Of a stretch of 64,000 nt of DNA, positions 1 to 7,990 are shown piece by piece. The stretch comes from Acidobacteriota bacterium (GTDB lineage Bacteria; Acidobacteriota; Thermoanaerobaculia; UBA5066; Gp7-AA6): contig DAHUXD010000044.1 of NCBI GenBank assembly GCA_027307335.1, forward strand, positions 1 to 64,000, in the 5' to 3' direction. The position numbers and the translations under genes are program-made. Position 1 is the stretch's first letter. Each line of letters starts with the position of its first letter. Under the pieces are notes generated by a model, which ran no database searches, was not told the DNA's origin, and saw nothing but the letters and a program-made list of their open reading frames with translations.

Positions 1-754
1 CCGGCGCCGCCGCCCGCGCGGCCCCGGCGGCCGAGGCCGCCTCCCCGGGGCCGCCGAGGGGCACGCGGAAGAGCGCCGTCGCGGTCTCGCGCGGCGAGCG
101 ATGAATCCGGAACGACGCGCGGCCGGCCGGGAGCGGCCGTCCCGCGACGACGGCGGCCGGCAGGGCCTCCGCCTCCCCGGCCGCCGGCGGCTCGCCGGCT
201 CCTCCGAGGAACAGCCGGGCGATCTCGTCGACGGGCAGGAAGCGGGCGGCGCGTCCCTCGAGATAGCGGCGCGTGACCGCGGCATGGAGCGCGTCGTCGC
301 TGCCGACCGCGTCCTCCGCGACGAGAACCTCGAAACCGCGCTGGTAGGCGTCGAGCGCCGTCGCGCGCACGCAGCCGTGCAGGTGAACCCCCGCCAGCAC
401 CACGGCGTCGGCGCCGTGGGCGGCGAGCGCCGGAAGCAGCGCGTCCGACGAGAAGCCCGAGAAGAACGTCTTCGCGACGACCGCCTCGCCGGCGGCGGCG
501 GCGAGCGCGGCCGGCGGCGCGTGGCCCGGCGTGCCGGCGACGCAGCGCCGGTCGTCCCGGCGGGCCCAGTGCGGCATGCGGCCGGCCCCATCGGCGGGCA
601 CCGACGTCACGACGTGCAACACCGGGACACCGGCCCGGCGGGCCGCCTCGAGCAGCCGAGCCGCGCCGCGCACGACCGCGCTCGCGGGCGGTTCCAGGCC
701 GGGGGCGCCGAGGAAATCGATTTGGAGATCGACGAGGACGAGGGCCGGCTTCAT
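1..754 (-). CDS. isochorismatase-like hydrolase fused to an aldehyde-dehydrogenase-like N-terminus (partial)
   Basis: The reading frame starts at an ATG at 754 and runs off the window edge without a stop, so only about 251 residues are seen. Residues 1-180 look like a cysteine hydrolase of the isochorismatase/nicotinamidase family. The expected triad is visible: Asp9 in VDLQIDF, Lys95 in AKTFFSGF and Cys128 in GVHLHGCV. After an Ala/Pro/Glu-rich linker, residues from about 215 (FRIHRSPRETATALFRVPL, then an Ala/Arg-rich stretch) resemble the opening strands of NAD-dependent aldehyde dehydrogenases. I infer a bifunctional amidase/hydrolase plus dehydrogenase. The start codon overlaps the stop of the upstream dehydrogenase gene as ATGA, so the two are probably co-translated. 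The hydrolase call is fairly safe. The ALDH part is tentative because the domain is cut. Confidence 0.75.
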   Translation of the reverse strand, partial: MKPALVLVDLQIDFLGAPGLEPPASAVVRGAARLLEAARRAGVPVLHVVTSVPADGAGRMPHWARRDDRRCVAGTPGHAPPAALAAAAGEAVVAKTFFSGFSSDALLPALAAHGADAVVLAGVHLHGCVRATALDAYQRGFEVLVAEDAVGSDDALHAAVTRRYLEGRAARFLPVDEIARLFLGGAGEPPAAGEAEALPAAVVAGRPLPAGRASFRIHRSPRETATALFRVPLGGPGEAASAAGAARAAAP

Positions 755-1899
755 TCGGCCGAGCGCGCGCGGCGGCGGACCGCCTCCGCGACGCGCTCGC
801 CCATCTCCACGGTCCCCGTGGCCCTCTCCCCCTCTCCGACGAGGTCGAAGGGCCGATGGCCGAGCGCGACGACCTCGGCGACCGACGCCTCGACCCACGA
901 CGCCTCGCGCGCGAGCCCCAGACTCTCGCGCAGGAGCATGGCGAGCGAGCAGATCTGCCCGATCGGATTGGCGCGGCCCTGGCCCGCGATGTCGAGCGCC
1001 GAGCCGTGGTTCGTCTGGTACACCGCGGCGCCGTCCTCCGAGAAGTTGCCCGAGAAGGACGCGCCGCGCGAGGCGAGCAGGAGGGCGCCCACGTCCGCGA
1101 GCACGTCGCCGAAGAGGTTCGAGGCGGCCATCACGTCGAACGAGAGCGGATCGCGAACGAGGAGGTAGGCGGCGAGGTCGATGTCGAGCACGCGCAGCGC
1201 GACTCCCTCGCGGGACGCCGCCTCCCGCGAGAGATCCCGCCAGAGCGCGCTCACCGACGGGAGGCCGGCGTCCTTCACGACGACCGCCAGCCGGCCCCGG
1301 CGCGCGGCCGCGAGACGCGCCGCCGCGCCGACGAGCCGCCGCACCTCGGGCTCGGAGTAGCGGAAGGCGTGCTCGCACACGCGCGGACCGCCCTCGGGTG
1401 CCTCGTCCCGCCAGCTCCCGAAGTACTCGCCGCCGGCGTTCTCCCGCACGATCAGAACGTCCGCGCGCGCGGCATGCCCGGGCCTCAGGCTGCCCGCCGA
1501 CAGGAGCGGCTCGAGGGGCTTCAGGGGAGACAGCTTGCAGAAGAGGTCGAAGCGGCGCCGCAGGTCGTAGACGAAACGGCCGCCGCCGGGGCCCGACAGC
1601 ACCGCGCCGCCCGCGGCGAACGTCTCCGCGCAGAAGGCGGCGACGGCGTCCGTGAGCGGCCGGCCCGACAGCACCTCGGCGTCCCGGCCGATCGGGCCGC
1701 CCGTCGTGACGTCGAAGCGGCGTTCCCCGGTCTCGAGCGCCGAGAGCACCGTGAGGGCGGCGCCCACGACCTCGGGACCCACGCCCTCGCCGGGCAGGAC
1801 CCCGATCGGGAACCGTCCGCTCGCGGGGCGGCGCACCTCGCGGAAAACGAGGTCGGTCCAGCGCGGCGCGCTGCGCGGCAGGTCCCCGACGGGTCTCAA
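751..1899 (-). CDS. isocitrate/isopropylmalate dehydrogenase family protein
   Basis: A 382-residue NAD(P)-dependent beta-decarboxylating dehydrogenase. Family motifs appear in order: GEGVGPEVV near residue 37, RFDLFCKLSPLKPL, the substrate-site IVRENAGGEYFG, a metal-binding DVMAASNLFGDVLADVGA and the nucleotide-site YQTNHGSALDIAGQG. The family acts on isocitrate, 3-isopropylmalate, homoisocitrate or tartrate; the exact substrate cannot be fixed from motifs. The start used is a TTG at 1899, which gives about 30 residues ahead of the conserved core. No ATG lies between it and the core. It overlaps by 4 nt with the isochorismatase/ALDH-like gene and not with leu genes. This suggests a small catabolic or cofactor-linked operon rather than leucine synthesis (inference). 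Confidence 0.85.
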   Translation of the reverse strand: MRPVGDLPRSAPRWTDLVFREVRRPASGRFPIGVLPGEGVGPEVVGAALTVLSALETGERRFDVTTGGPIGRDAEVLSGRPLTDAVAAFCAETFAAGGAVLSGPGGGRFVYDLRRRFDLFCKLSPLKPLEPLLSAGSLRPGHAARADVLIVRENAGGEYFGSWRDEAPEGGPRVCEHAFRYSEPEVRRLVGAAARLAAARRGRLAVVVKDAGLPSVSALWRDLSREAASREGVALRVLDIDLAAYLLVRDPLSFDVMAASNLFGDVLADVGALLLASRGASFSGNFSEDGAAVYQTNHGSALDIAGQGRANPIGQICSLAMLLRESLGLAREASWVEASVAEVVALGHRPFDLVGEGERATGTVEMGERVAEAVRRRARSAE

Positions 1900-1960
1900 G
1901 AAAGCGGGTCTCGGCCGCGGAGTTTATCGGATTTTCATTCCACCGCCGCGGGGCGGCTCC

Positions 1961-4375
1961 TCAGTCCTCCCGCAGCACCCGCAGCGGATCGATGCGTCCG
2001 GCGCGCACCGCCGGAACCACGCACGCTCCGAGCGCGACGAAACAGAGGACACCCACGACCGAGGCGAGCGTCGCCGGGTCGGCGGGCCCGACGCCGTAGA
2101 GCAGCGAGCCGAGCAGGCGCGCGAGGGCGAGGGCGCCGACGAGGCCGATCGCGACGCCGACGAGCGTCGTGCGCATGCCCTGCAGGACGACCATGCCGAG
2201 GACGGTCTCGGTCCGCGCGCCGAGCGCCATGCGGATACCGATCTCGCGCCGGCGGCGGCGCACCGAGTACGCGAGCACGCTCGCGATGCCCACGGCGGCG
2301 AGCACGAGCGCGAGCGCCGCGAAGCCGCCGAGCAGCTGGACTCCGAATCGCTGCTGAGACAGCGAGGCGGCGAGGAGGTCCTCGAGCGGGCCGCTCTCGA
2401 TCACGGGCTGCGCGGGATCGAGCGCGCGCACCGCGGCGGTCGCCGCCTTCAGCGTCGCCCCCGGCGTCTTCGTGCGGATCGGCAACTCCATGCCGGACCT
2501 CGGGATCTGCGCGAGCGGCAGGTACATGGCGGAGACGGGCTCCCGAACCTCGAGCCCCAGGAGCTTCACGTTGCCGACGATGCCGACGACCTCGCGCGTC
2601 TTCTCGGGAAAAAATGCCGTCGTCAGCCGCTTCCCGATCGGGTCCTCGCCCGGCCAGAAGCGGCGCGCCATCGCCTCGCTGATGACCACGACGCCCGGCG
2701 CGCTCGGGTCGTCGTGCGCGCCGAACACCCGGCCACGCCGGAGCGGGATGCGCATCGTCCGGAAGTAGTCTCCGGCGACGATCTCCGTGACGACGTTCGG
2801 CTGCTGCGAAACGGGCGGCGCCGGCCGCCCCTCGAACGCGACGGGCCAGTTCGAATTGCCATTCAAGGGGAGATTGCTGGTCGCCCCCACGGACTCGACG
2901 CCCGGGAGAGCCCGGAGGCGGTCGACGAGGGCGCCGAAGAACGCGGCCTTCTTTTCGTTCGTGTCGTATCGCTCCTTCGGCAGGAGCACGGCGATGCGGA
3001 CCACGCCGCGCGGATCGAACCCGGGATCGACGCCGTTGAGCAGCCAGAGGCTGCGGACGAGGAGACCGGCTCCCGTCAGCAGAACGAGCGCGAGCGCCAC
3101 CTCCGCGACCACCAGGACGCTGCGGGCGCCGCGTCCGGCCTCGGTGCCGCCGCGGCTTCCTCCCTGCTGAAGGGCGAGCGCCAGGTCCGCCCGCATGGCG
3201 CCCCAGGCCGGAGCGATGCCGGCGAGCACGCCCGTCAGCGCGGAGACCAGCGTCGTGAACGCGAGCACCGGCACGGACACGCGGATCTCGGCCGCGCGCG
3301 GCAGACGATCGGCCAGGAGCGCCACGAGCGGCGGCAGGCCGAAGCTCGCGAGCGCGAGGCCCAGCGCGCCGCCGGCGGCGGAGAGGAGCAGCGATTCGGC
3401 GACGAGCTGGCCGAGGAGGCGTCGCCGGCTGGCTCCGAGCGCCGCGCGCACCGCGATTTCGCGCCGCCGCGCCAGCGTCCGGGCGAGCAGCAGGTTGCCG
3501 ACGTTCGCGCACGCGATCAGGAGGACGAAGGCGACCGAACCGAGCAGGACCAGGAGGAGGGGCCGGACCTCGCCGACGAGGTCCTCCCGCAGCGGCACGA
3601 CCAGCGCGCCCCACCCCGCGTCGTCGTCGGGATACTGCTTGGCCAGCCGCTCGGAGATCACGTTCATCTCGCTCTGCGCCGCGGCCACGCTGACGCCGCG
3701 CTTCAGCCGTGCGACCGTGATGAAGTTGTGCTCGACCCGCATCGCCCGCTCCTTCGCGTCCATGACGAAGGGGACCCAGGCGCTGGCGAATTCCGGCAGG
3801 CGGTCGGCCGGACGCATGACGCCGACGACGCGGACCATCCGGTCGTTGACGCGAATCTCCCGGCCGACGACCCGAGGGTCCGAGCCGAACCGCGTCCGCC
3901 AGAGCGCGTCGCCGAGCACGATGGCCGGCTCCGCCTCGGGGCGGAAGTCGTCCGGCGTCAGCGTGCGGCCGAGCGCCGGAGAAGCGCCGAGCGCCGCGAA
4001 GAATTTCTCCGTCACCCGCGCGGCCGGAATCGACTGCGGCTCGCCGTCGCCCGCCCAGTTGAGGTTCGTGAAACCGATCAGCGCCATGTTCTCGAAAACG
4101 TGGTTCTGCGCCTCCCAGTCGAGATAGTTCGCGCTCGAAACGGCAAAGGTCTTGACCCCCGGAAAGCCCGACTGCGGCGGCGTGTGCCAGACGCGCACGA
4201 GGCGCGATGCCTCCGGGTACGGAAGCGGCTGGAGCAGGACGGCGTGCACGATGCTGAAGATCGCGGCGTTTGCCCCGATGCCGAGCGCGAAGACGGCGAG
4301 CGCCACGAGCGTGAAGCCCGGAGTGCGCCGCAGCATCCGAAGGCCGTGCTTGAGGTCCTGGCGGAGTCGTTCCAT
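1961..4375 (-). CDS. MacB/FtsX-type ABC permease (acidobacterial duplicated orphan permease)
   Basis: An 804-residue inner-membrane protein. The N-terminus (LRQDLKHGLRMLRRTPGF, then a hydrophobic helix and GIGANAAIFSIVHAVLLQPL) is the hallmark of the large stand-alone permeases common in Acidobacteria. A periplasmic MacB-like domain spans roughly residues 45-260. An FtsX core with three helices follows (RREIAVRAALGASRRRLLGQ motif near 310), then a second periplasmic domain and a second FtsX core with RRREIGIRMALGAR near 690. It ends in LRVLRED. No ATPase gene is adjacent, as usual for this family. Known roles of relatives are macrolide or lipoprotein export; the substrate here is unknown. It is divergent from the selenoprotein gene across 186 nt. 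Confidence 0.9.
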   Translation of the reverse strand: MERLRQDLKHGLRMLRRTPGFTLVALAVFALGIGANAAIFSIVHAVLLQPLPYPEASRLVRVWHTPPQSGFPGVKTFAVSSANYLDWEAQNHVFENMALIGFTNLNWAGDGEPQSIPAARVTEKFFAALGASPALGRTLTPDDFRPEAEPAIVLGDALWRTRFGSDPRVVGREIRVNDRMVRVVGVMRPADRLPEFASAWVPFVMDAKERAMRVEHNFITVARLKRGVSVAAAQSEMNVISERLAKQYPDDDAGWGALVVPLREDLVGEVRPLLLVLLGSVAFVLLIACANVGNLLLARTLARRREIAVRAALGASRRRLLGQLVAESLLLSAAGGALGLALASFGLPPLVALLADRLPRAAEIRVSVPVLAFTTLVSALTGVLAGIAPAWGAMRADLALALQQGGSRGGTEAGRGARSVLVVAEVALALVLLTGAGLLVRSLWLLNGVDPGFDPRGVVRIAVLLPKERYDTNEKKAAFFGALVDRLRALPGVESVGATSNLPLNGNSNWPVAFEGRPAPPVSQQPNVVTEIVAGDYFRTMRIPLRRGRVFGAHDDPSAPGVVVISEAMARRFWPGEDPIGKRLTTAFFPEKTREVVGIVGNVKLLGLEVREPVSAMYLPLAQIPRSGMELPIRTKTPGATLKAATAAVRALDPAQPVIESGPLEDLLAASLSQQRFGVQLLGGFAALALVLAAVGIASVLAYSVRRRRREIGIRMALGARTETVLGMVVLQGMRTTLVGVAIGLVGALALARLLGSLLYGVGPADPATLASVVGVLCFVALGACVVPAVRAGRIDPLRVLRED

Positions 4376-4537
4376 GCCCGGGCGAGGGGCAAGCGCCGTG
4401 CCACGAGGTCATTTCGCGAAGCACGGCAAACAGGAGACTTGCCGGCGCGCCCGGAGCGTCGGGCGCCGGAGAACGTCCGAAGCCGGACACTCCGGTTCGA
4501 TCGCGAACACCGGAGCGGCCGCGGCGGCGTCCCTCGT

Positions 4538-4543
4538 TAGAAT
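4538..4543 (+). promoter_or_regulatory. -10-like hexamer TAGAAT
   Basis: TAGAAT preceded by T, 18 nt before the selenoprotein ATG. A strong Shine-Dalgarno (GGAGGAGG) sits between them. It matches the hexamer found ahead of several other genes in this window. Confidence 0.45.
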
Positions 4544-4561
4544 GCCCCCGGAGGAGGCGCC

Positions 4562-4924
4562 ATGAAACCGTCCGTTCGCACGCTCGCGGCGCTCGCCGTC
4601 GGCTTCGCGATTCTCGTCGTTCCGTCGCTCGCCGCGACGGGTCCCCTGCGCGTGACCTACTACTTCCTGCCCGGCTGACCCATCTGCGCGAAGATCAAGC
4701 CCGCCGTGAGCGGGCTCGAGCAGGAGTACAAGGGAAAGGTGAAGGGCGAGAACCTCGACGCGACCACCCCCGAGAACCGGAAGATCGTCAAGGAGCTCGG
4801 TTTCGACAACCACGGCCTCGTGATCCGCTCCGCGGACGGCAAGGTGCTCTGGAAGGAGCCCGACCACGAAGTGAAGGTAGAGGACGTGCGCAAGGAGCTC
4901 GACCGGCTGCTCGCGAAACAGTGA
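4562..4924 (+). CDS. secreted thioredoxin-fold selenoprotein with a U-P-I-C redox motif
   Basis: The frame opens at an ATG with a strong GGAGGAGG ribosome site. It encodes a Sec signal peptide (about residues 1-25, hydrophobic core LAALAVGFAILVV, cleavage near SLA/AT). It meets TGA at 4676-4678 (codon 39) and then continues in frame for 81 more codons to a TGA at 4922. The context is VTYYFLPG-U-PICAKIKPAV, a beta strand leading into a CxxC-like turn and helix, exactly where thioredoxin-fold proteins carry the catalytic dithiol. Reading TGA as selenocysteine gives a UxxC (U39, C42) oxidoreductase of 120 residues. The downstream part keeps a typical fold (GFDNHGLVIRSADGKVLW). A 7-bp hairpin follows at SECIS distance. 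The alternative is a nonsense mutation of TGC, or a sequencing error. No sel genes lie in the window. Probable role: periplasmic thiol-disulfide or peroxide chemistry (inference). Confidence 0.8.
4698..4716 (+). other. SECIS-like hairpin after the in-frame TGA
   Basis: A perfect 7-bp stem, AGCCCGC (4698-4704) with GCGGGCT (4710-4716), closes a 5-nt loop CGTGA. The loop begins 26 nt after the TGA codon. Bacterial SECIS elements lie within the coding region roughly 16-37 nt after UGA and have a G among the first two loop bases; both hold here (G4706, followed by U). Confidence 0.65.
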
Positions 4925-4940
4925 CCGGCGTGAGAACCCG

Positions 4941-7313
4941 CTGATCGGGCGCAGCCTCGGGCACTACCGGATCACCGCCTCGATCGGCTCCGGCGGCATG
5001 GGAGAGGTCTACCGGGCCTCCGACACGAAGCTCCTGCGCGACGTGGCGCTCAAGGTGCTGCCACCGCAGATGGCGGCCGATCCCGAGCGTTTCGACCGGT
5101 TTCAGCGGGAGGCGCGGGCGCTCGCCGCCCTCGACCACCCCGGAATCGTGGGCGTGTTCTCGGTCGAAGAGGCGGACGGCGTCCACTTCCTGACCATGCA
5201 GCTGGTCGAGGGCGAGCCCCTCGATCTGCACATCGCCGAGGGCAATCTTTCCCTCGGGAGGATTCTCGACATCGCGCTCCCGCTGACGGAGGCGCTGGGC
5301 GCGGCGCACGAGAGGGGAATCGTCCACCGCGACCTGAAGCCCGCCAACGTCATGGTCGGCCGCGACGGGCGGGTGAAGGTGCTCGACTTCGGTCTGGCGA
5401 AGCTCGCCGCCCCCTCGGGAGAGGCCGCGGGATCGCAGATCCAGACCGAGGTGGGCATGCAGACGCGCGAGGGCGTCGTGATGGGCACGGTGCCGTACAT
5501 GTCGCCCGAGCAGCTCTCCGGAAAGGCGGCGGACGCGCGGACGGATGTCTTCTCGCTCGGCATCATCCTCTACGAGATGGCGAGCGGCCGCCGTCCGTTC
5601 CGGGGCGACTCCTCCGCGGAGTTGATCTCCTCGATCCTGCGCGACACGCCGCCGGACCTGACGAAGCTCCGGTCGGATCTGCCGCCCGATCTCTCCCGCA
5701 TCATCCGGCGCTGTCTCGAGAAGGATCCGGCGCAGCGCTACCCGACGGCGCGCGCGCTGCACGACGACCTGAGGACCCTGCGCACGCAACCGGCGCTGCC
5801 GGACGCGGCGCCGGCTCCGGCTTCCCCGCCGCGAACCGCGACCCGACGGACCGTCGCCCTCGCCGCCCTCGCGGCCGCCGTCGTCGTGGCCGCGCTCGTC
5901 CTCGCCGGGAGAGCGCGATCGAGTCGCGTCACGCCGAAGACGGGGACCGCCTCGTCCTCTCCGTCACTCGCCGTGCTGCCCTTCGTCAACCAGGGAGGCA
6001 GCGCCGACGACGAGTACTTCTCGGATGGCATGACCGACGAGGTCGCGAACGCGCTGACGAAGGTCCCGGGCCTGCGCGTCGCGGCGCGCAGCTCCGCCTA
6101 CAGCTTCAAGGGGAAGGCGGCGGACGCGCGCGAGATCGGAGAAAAGCTCACGGTCGGCACGGTCCTCGAGGGAACGGTGCGCCGCTCCGGATCGAAGATC
6201 CGCGTGACGGCGCAGCTCGTCAACGCCTCCGACGGCCTCGTCCTCTGGTCCGAGCAGTACGAGCGCGACGCGAAGGACGTATTCGCCGTTCAGGACGACA
6301 TCACGGGATCGATCGTCTCCGCCCTTCGGCTGAAGCTCGCCTCCGGCAACAAGGCGAGCCAGACCGAGAATGCCGAGGCCCACGACCTCTACCTGCGCGG
6401 CCGCTTCTTCATGTTCCAGCAGTCGGAGGAAGGCCTGCGAAAGGCGCTCGACTATTTCGACCAGGCCCTCGCGCAGGACCCCAAGTATGCGCCGGCCTAC
6501 GCCGGCACGGCGTTCGCCTGGGCGTGGCTCGCCGACTCGGTCCTGCCTCCCCGCGAGGCGTACCCGAAGGCGAAGGCCGCCGCGCAGAAGGCGCTCGAGC
6601 TCGACCCGACCAACGTCGAGGCGCGCGGCATGCTGGGCATCATCCTCTGGCTGTACGACTGGGACCGGGCGGGTTCCGAGAAGGAGTTCCGGCAGGCGCT
6701 CGAGTCCAACCCCAACTCGATGGACATCCACAATCTCCGCGCGATCTCGCTCTGCGAGATGCGCCAGTACGAGGCAGGCCTGGCCGAGGCCGACCGCGCC
6801 ATCGCGCTCGACCCGCTGAACGTGTGGCCGAGCTGGGTGCGCGAGTACTGCCTCTGCATCGGCCGCCGCTACGACGAGGTCCTCGCGCAGCACCGGAAGT
6901 CCGAGGAGCTCGACCCCCGCTTCTTCTACAGCGATTCGTGGTCGGGGGTCGCCTATCGCGAGAAGAAGATGTACGCCGAGTCGGTGGCGGAGTACGAGAA
7001 GGCGCGGAAGATCACGGGGATTCCCCTGCCGGGGCTCGCCGTGACCTACGCCCGCATGGGCAGGACCGCCGACGCGCGCACCGTTCTCCAGGAGCTTCTC
7101 GAGCTCAACCGGGGACGCTACATCCCTCCCGAGTTCTTCTCCGAGATCTACGCCGCCCTCGGAGAGAAGGACGAGGCCTTCGCCTGGCTCGACAAGTCCT
7201 ATGACGCGCGGTCGGCGTTTCTGCCCGCCCTTCTCTATTCACCGCTCTTCGACGATCTCCGCGCGGACCCGCGCTTTCCCGAGATGGTGAAGAAGAGGAA
7301 CCTCGACCGGTAG
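4941..7313 (+). CDS. Ser/Thr protein kinase with TolB-like and TPR extracytoplasmic domain
   Basis: A receptor-like Hanks kinase of about 790 residues. The kinase domain covers about residues 1-280: glycine loop [16 protein letters not shown] lysine, HRDLKPANVM catalytic loop, DFGLAKL and the MSPEQ activation segment. One transmembrane helix lies near 300-323. Then comes a TolB/FlgO-like domain (SLAVLPFVNQGG near 340, ending VQDDITGSIVSALRL) and TPR repeats to the end. The first ATG, at 4998, falls inside the glycine loop and would destroy it. The frame upstream has no ATG, GTG or TTG before stops at 4872 and 4878. I therefore place the start at CTG 4941, just after the selenoprotein stop; this is unusual and uncertain. 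The likely role is a membrane kinase sensing through protein interactions. Confidence 0.85.
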   Translation: MIGRSLGHYRITASIGSGGMGEVYRASDTKLLRDVALKVLPPQMAADPERFDRFQREARALAALDHPGIVGVFSVEEADGVHFLTMQLVEGEPLDLHIAEGNLSLGRILDIALPLTEALGAAHERGIVHRDLKPANVMVGRDGRVKVLDFGLAKLAAPSGEAAGSQIQTEVGMQTREGVVMGTVPYMSPEQLSGKAADARTDVFSLGIILYEMASGRRPFRGDSSAELISSILRDTPPDLTKLRSDLPPDLSRIIRRCLEKDPAQRYPTARALHDDLRTLRTQPALPDAAPAPASPPRTATRRTVALAALAAAVVVAALVLAGRARSSRVTPKTGTASSSPSLAVLPFVNQGGSADDEYFSDGMTDEVANALTKVPGLRVAARSSAYSFKGKAADAREIGEKLTVGTVLEGTVRRSGSKIRVTAQLVNASDGLVLWSEQYERDAKDVFAVQDDITGSIVSALRLKLASGNKASQTENAEAHDLYLRGRFFMFQQSEEGLRKALDYFDQALAQDPKYAPAYAGTAFAWAWLADSVLPPREAYPKAKAAAQKALELDPTNVEARGMLGIILWLYDWDRAGSEKEFRQALESNPNSMDIHNLRAISLCEMRQYEAGLAEADRAIALDPLNVWPSWVREYCLCIGRRYDEVLAQHRKSEELDPRFFYSDSWSGVAYREKKMYAESVAEYEKARKITGIPLPGLAVTYARMGRTADARTVLQELLELNRGRYIPPEFFSEIYAALGEKDEAFAWLDKSYDARSAFLPALLYSPLFDDLRADPRFPEMVKKRNLDR

Positions 7314-7319
7314 GAGGCG

Positions 7320-7922
7320 CTACGACTTCGGCGCCGACGCCTTCACGTCCTTGAGCCACACCGGGTAGCCCGCGTAGTTGGTGATCTGGACCTTCCCGTC
7401 CTTGCCGATCGAGGCCTTGCCGGCGAGCACGATCTTGCCCTCGCCGCTCTTGGCCCCCTTGGGAAAGTGGAGCTCGATCACGGTCGCGTCGTACTGCGAG
7501 AGCGTCGGCGCGTTGGCGGACAGGCCGATCGCGCGGTCCGTTCCGATCACGACCTGGCGCGACCCATCCGGCATCTCGTTCGAGCGCGCGTAGAAGAGCC
7601 CCACGCCCATCGAGTTCGCCGTCCGGATGTAGCCGACCTGCGGCATCTTCTGGAGGTCCGCGATCATCGCCGGCTGGCCCTGCTCCTTCAGGACGTCGAG
7701 CAGCCTCTGGCGCTCCTCGTCCGTCGACCAGCGGGTGATCACGATCTCGACGGCCGCGCCCCGGCCGACCTGCATCTGGACCGCGAACGCGTTGAAGATC
7801 TCGATCGGCTTGTTGCCCGGCTCCGGCCGCGTCTGCGGCGGGCGCTGCGCCGTCGCGGCGGGAACGGCCAGGACGGCGAGAACGAGGCAGGCGGCGGCGA
7901 CGCGGATCACGGTCTTGCTCAT
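7320..7922 (-). CDS. secreted protein of unknown function
   Basis: About 200 residues starting [17 protein letters not shown], with a signal peptide ending near TAQ. The mature part ([55 protein letters not shown]) has mixed alpha/beta character with no cysteines or catalytic motif that I recognise. It has an excellent ribosome site (GGAGGAGG, 6 nt before ATG). It converges on the upstream kinase with only 6 nt between the stops. I do not recognise the family. Periplasmic location is inferred from the signal peptide. Confidence 0.75.
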   Translation of the reverse strand: MSKTVIRVAAACLVLAVLAVPAATAQRPPQTRPEPGNKPIEIFNAFAVQMQVGRGAAVEIVITRWSTDEERQRLLDVLKEQGQPAMIADLQKMPQVGYIRTANSMGVGLFYARSNEMPDGSRQVVIGTDRAIGLSANAPTLSQYDATVIELHFPKGAKSGEGKIVLAGKASIGKDGKVQITNYAGYPVWLKDVKASAPKS

Positions 7923-7990
7923 GTTGCTCCTCCTCCGGCTACAACGGTCGGGATGCGCGCGGCATTCTATGGAAAGCCGGCGCCCGGCGC

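Noticed and set aside
1652-4540. Long plus-strand frame opposite the dehydrogenase and permease
   Set aside because: Arg/Asp/Glu-rich with no recognisable motifs. The opposite strand encodes a clear permease. It is a product of high GC at third positions.
4706-4924. Independent 72-residue protein starting at GTG 4706
   Set aside because: It lacks a ribosome site and begins inside the helix after the UxxC motif. The upstream frame with signal peptide explains it better.
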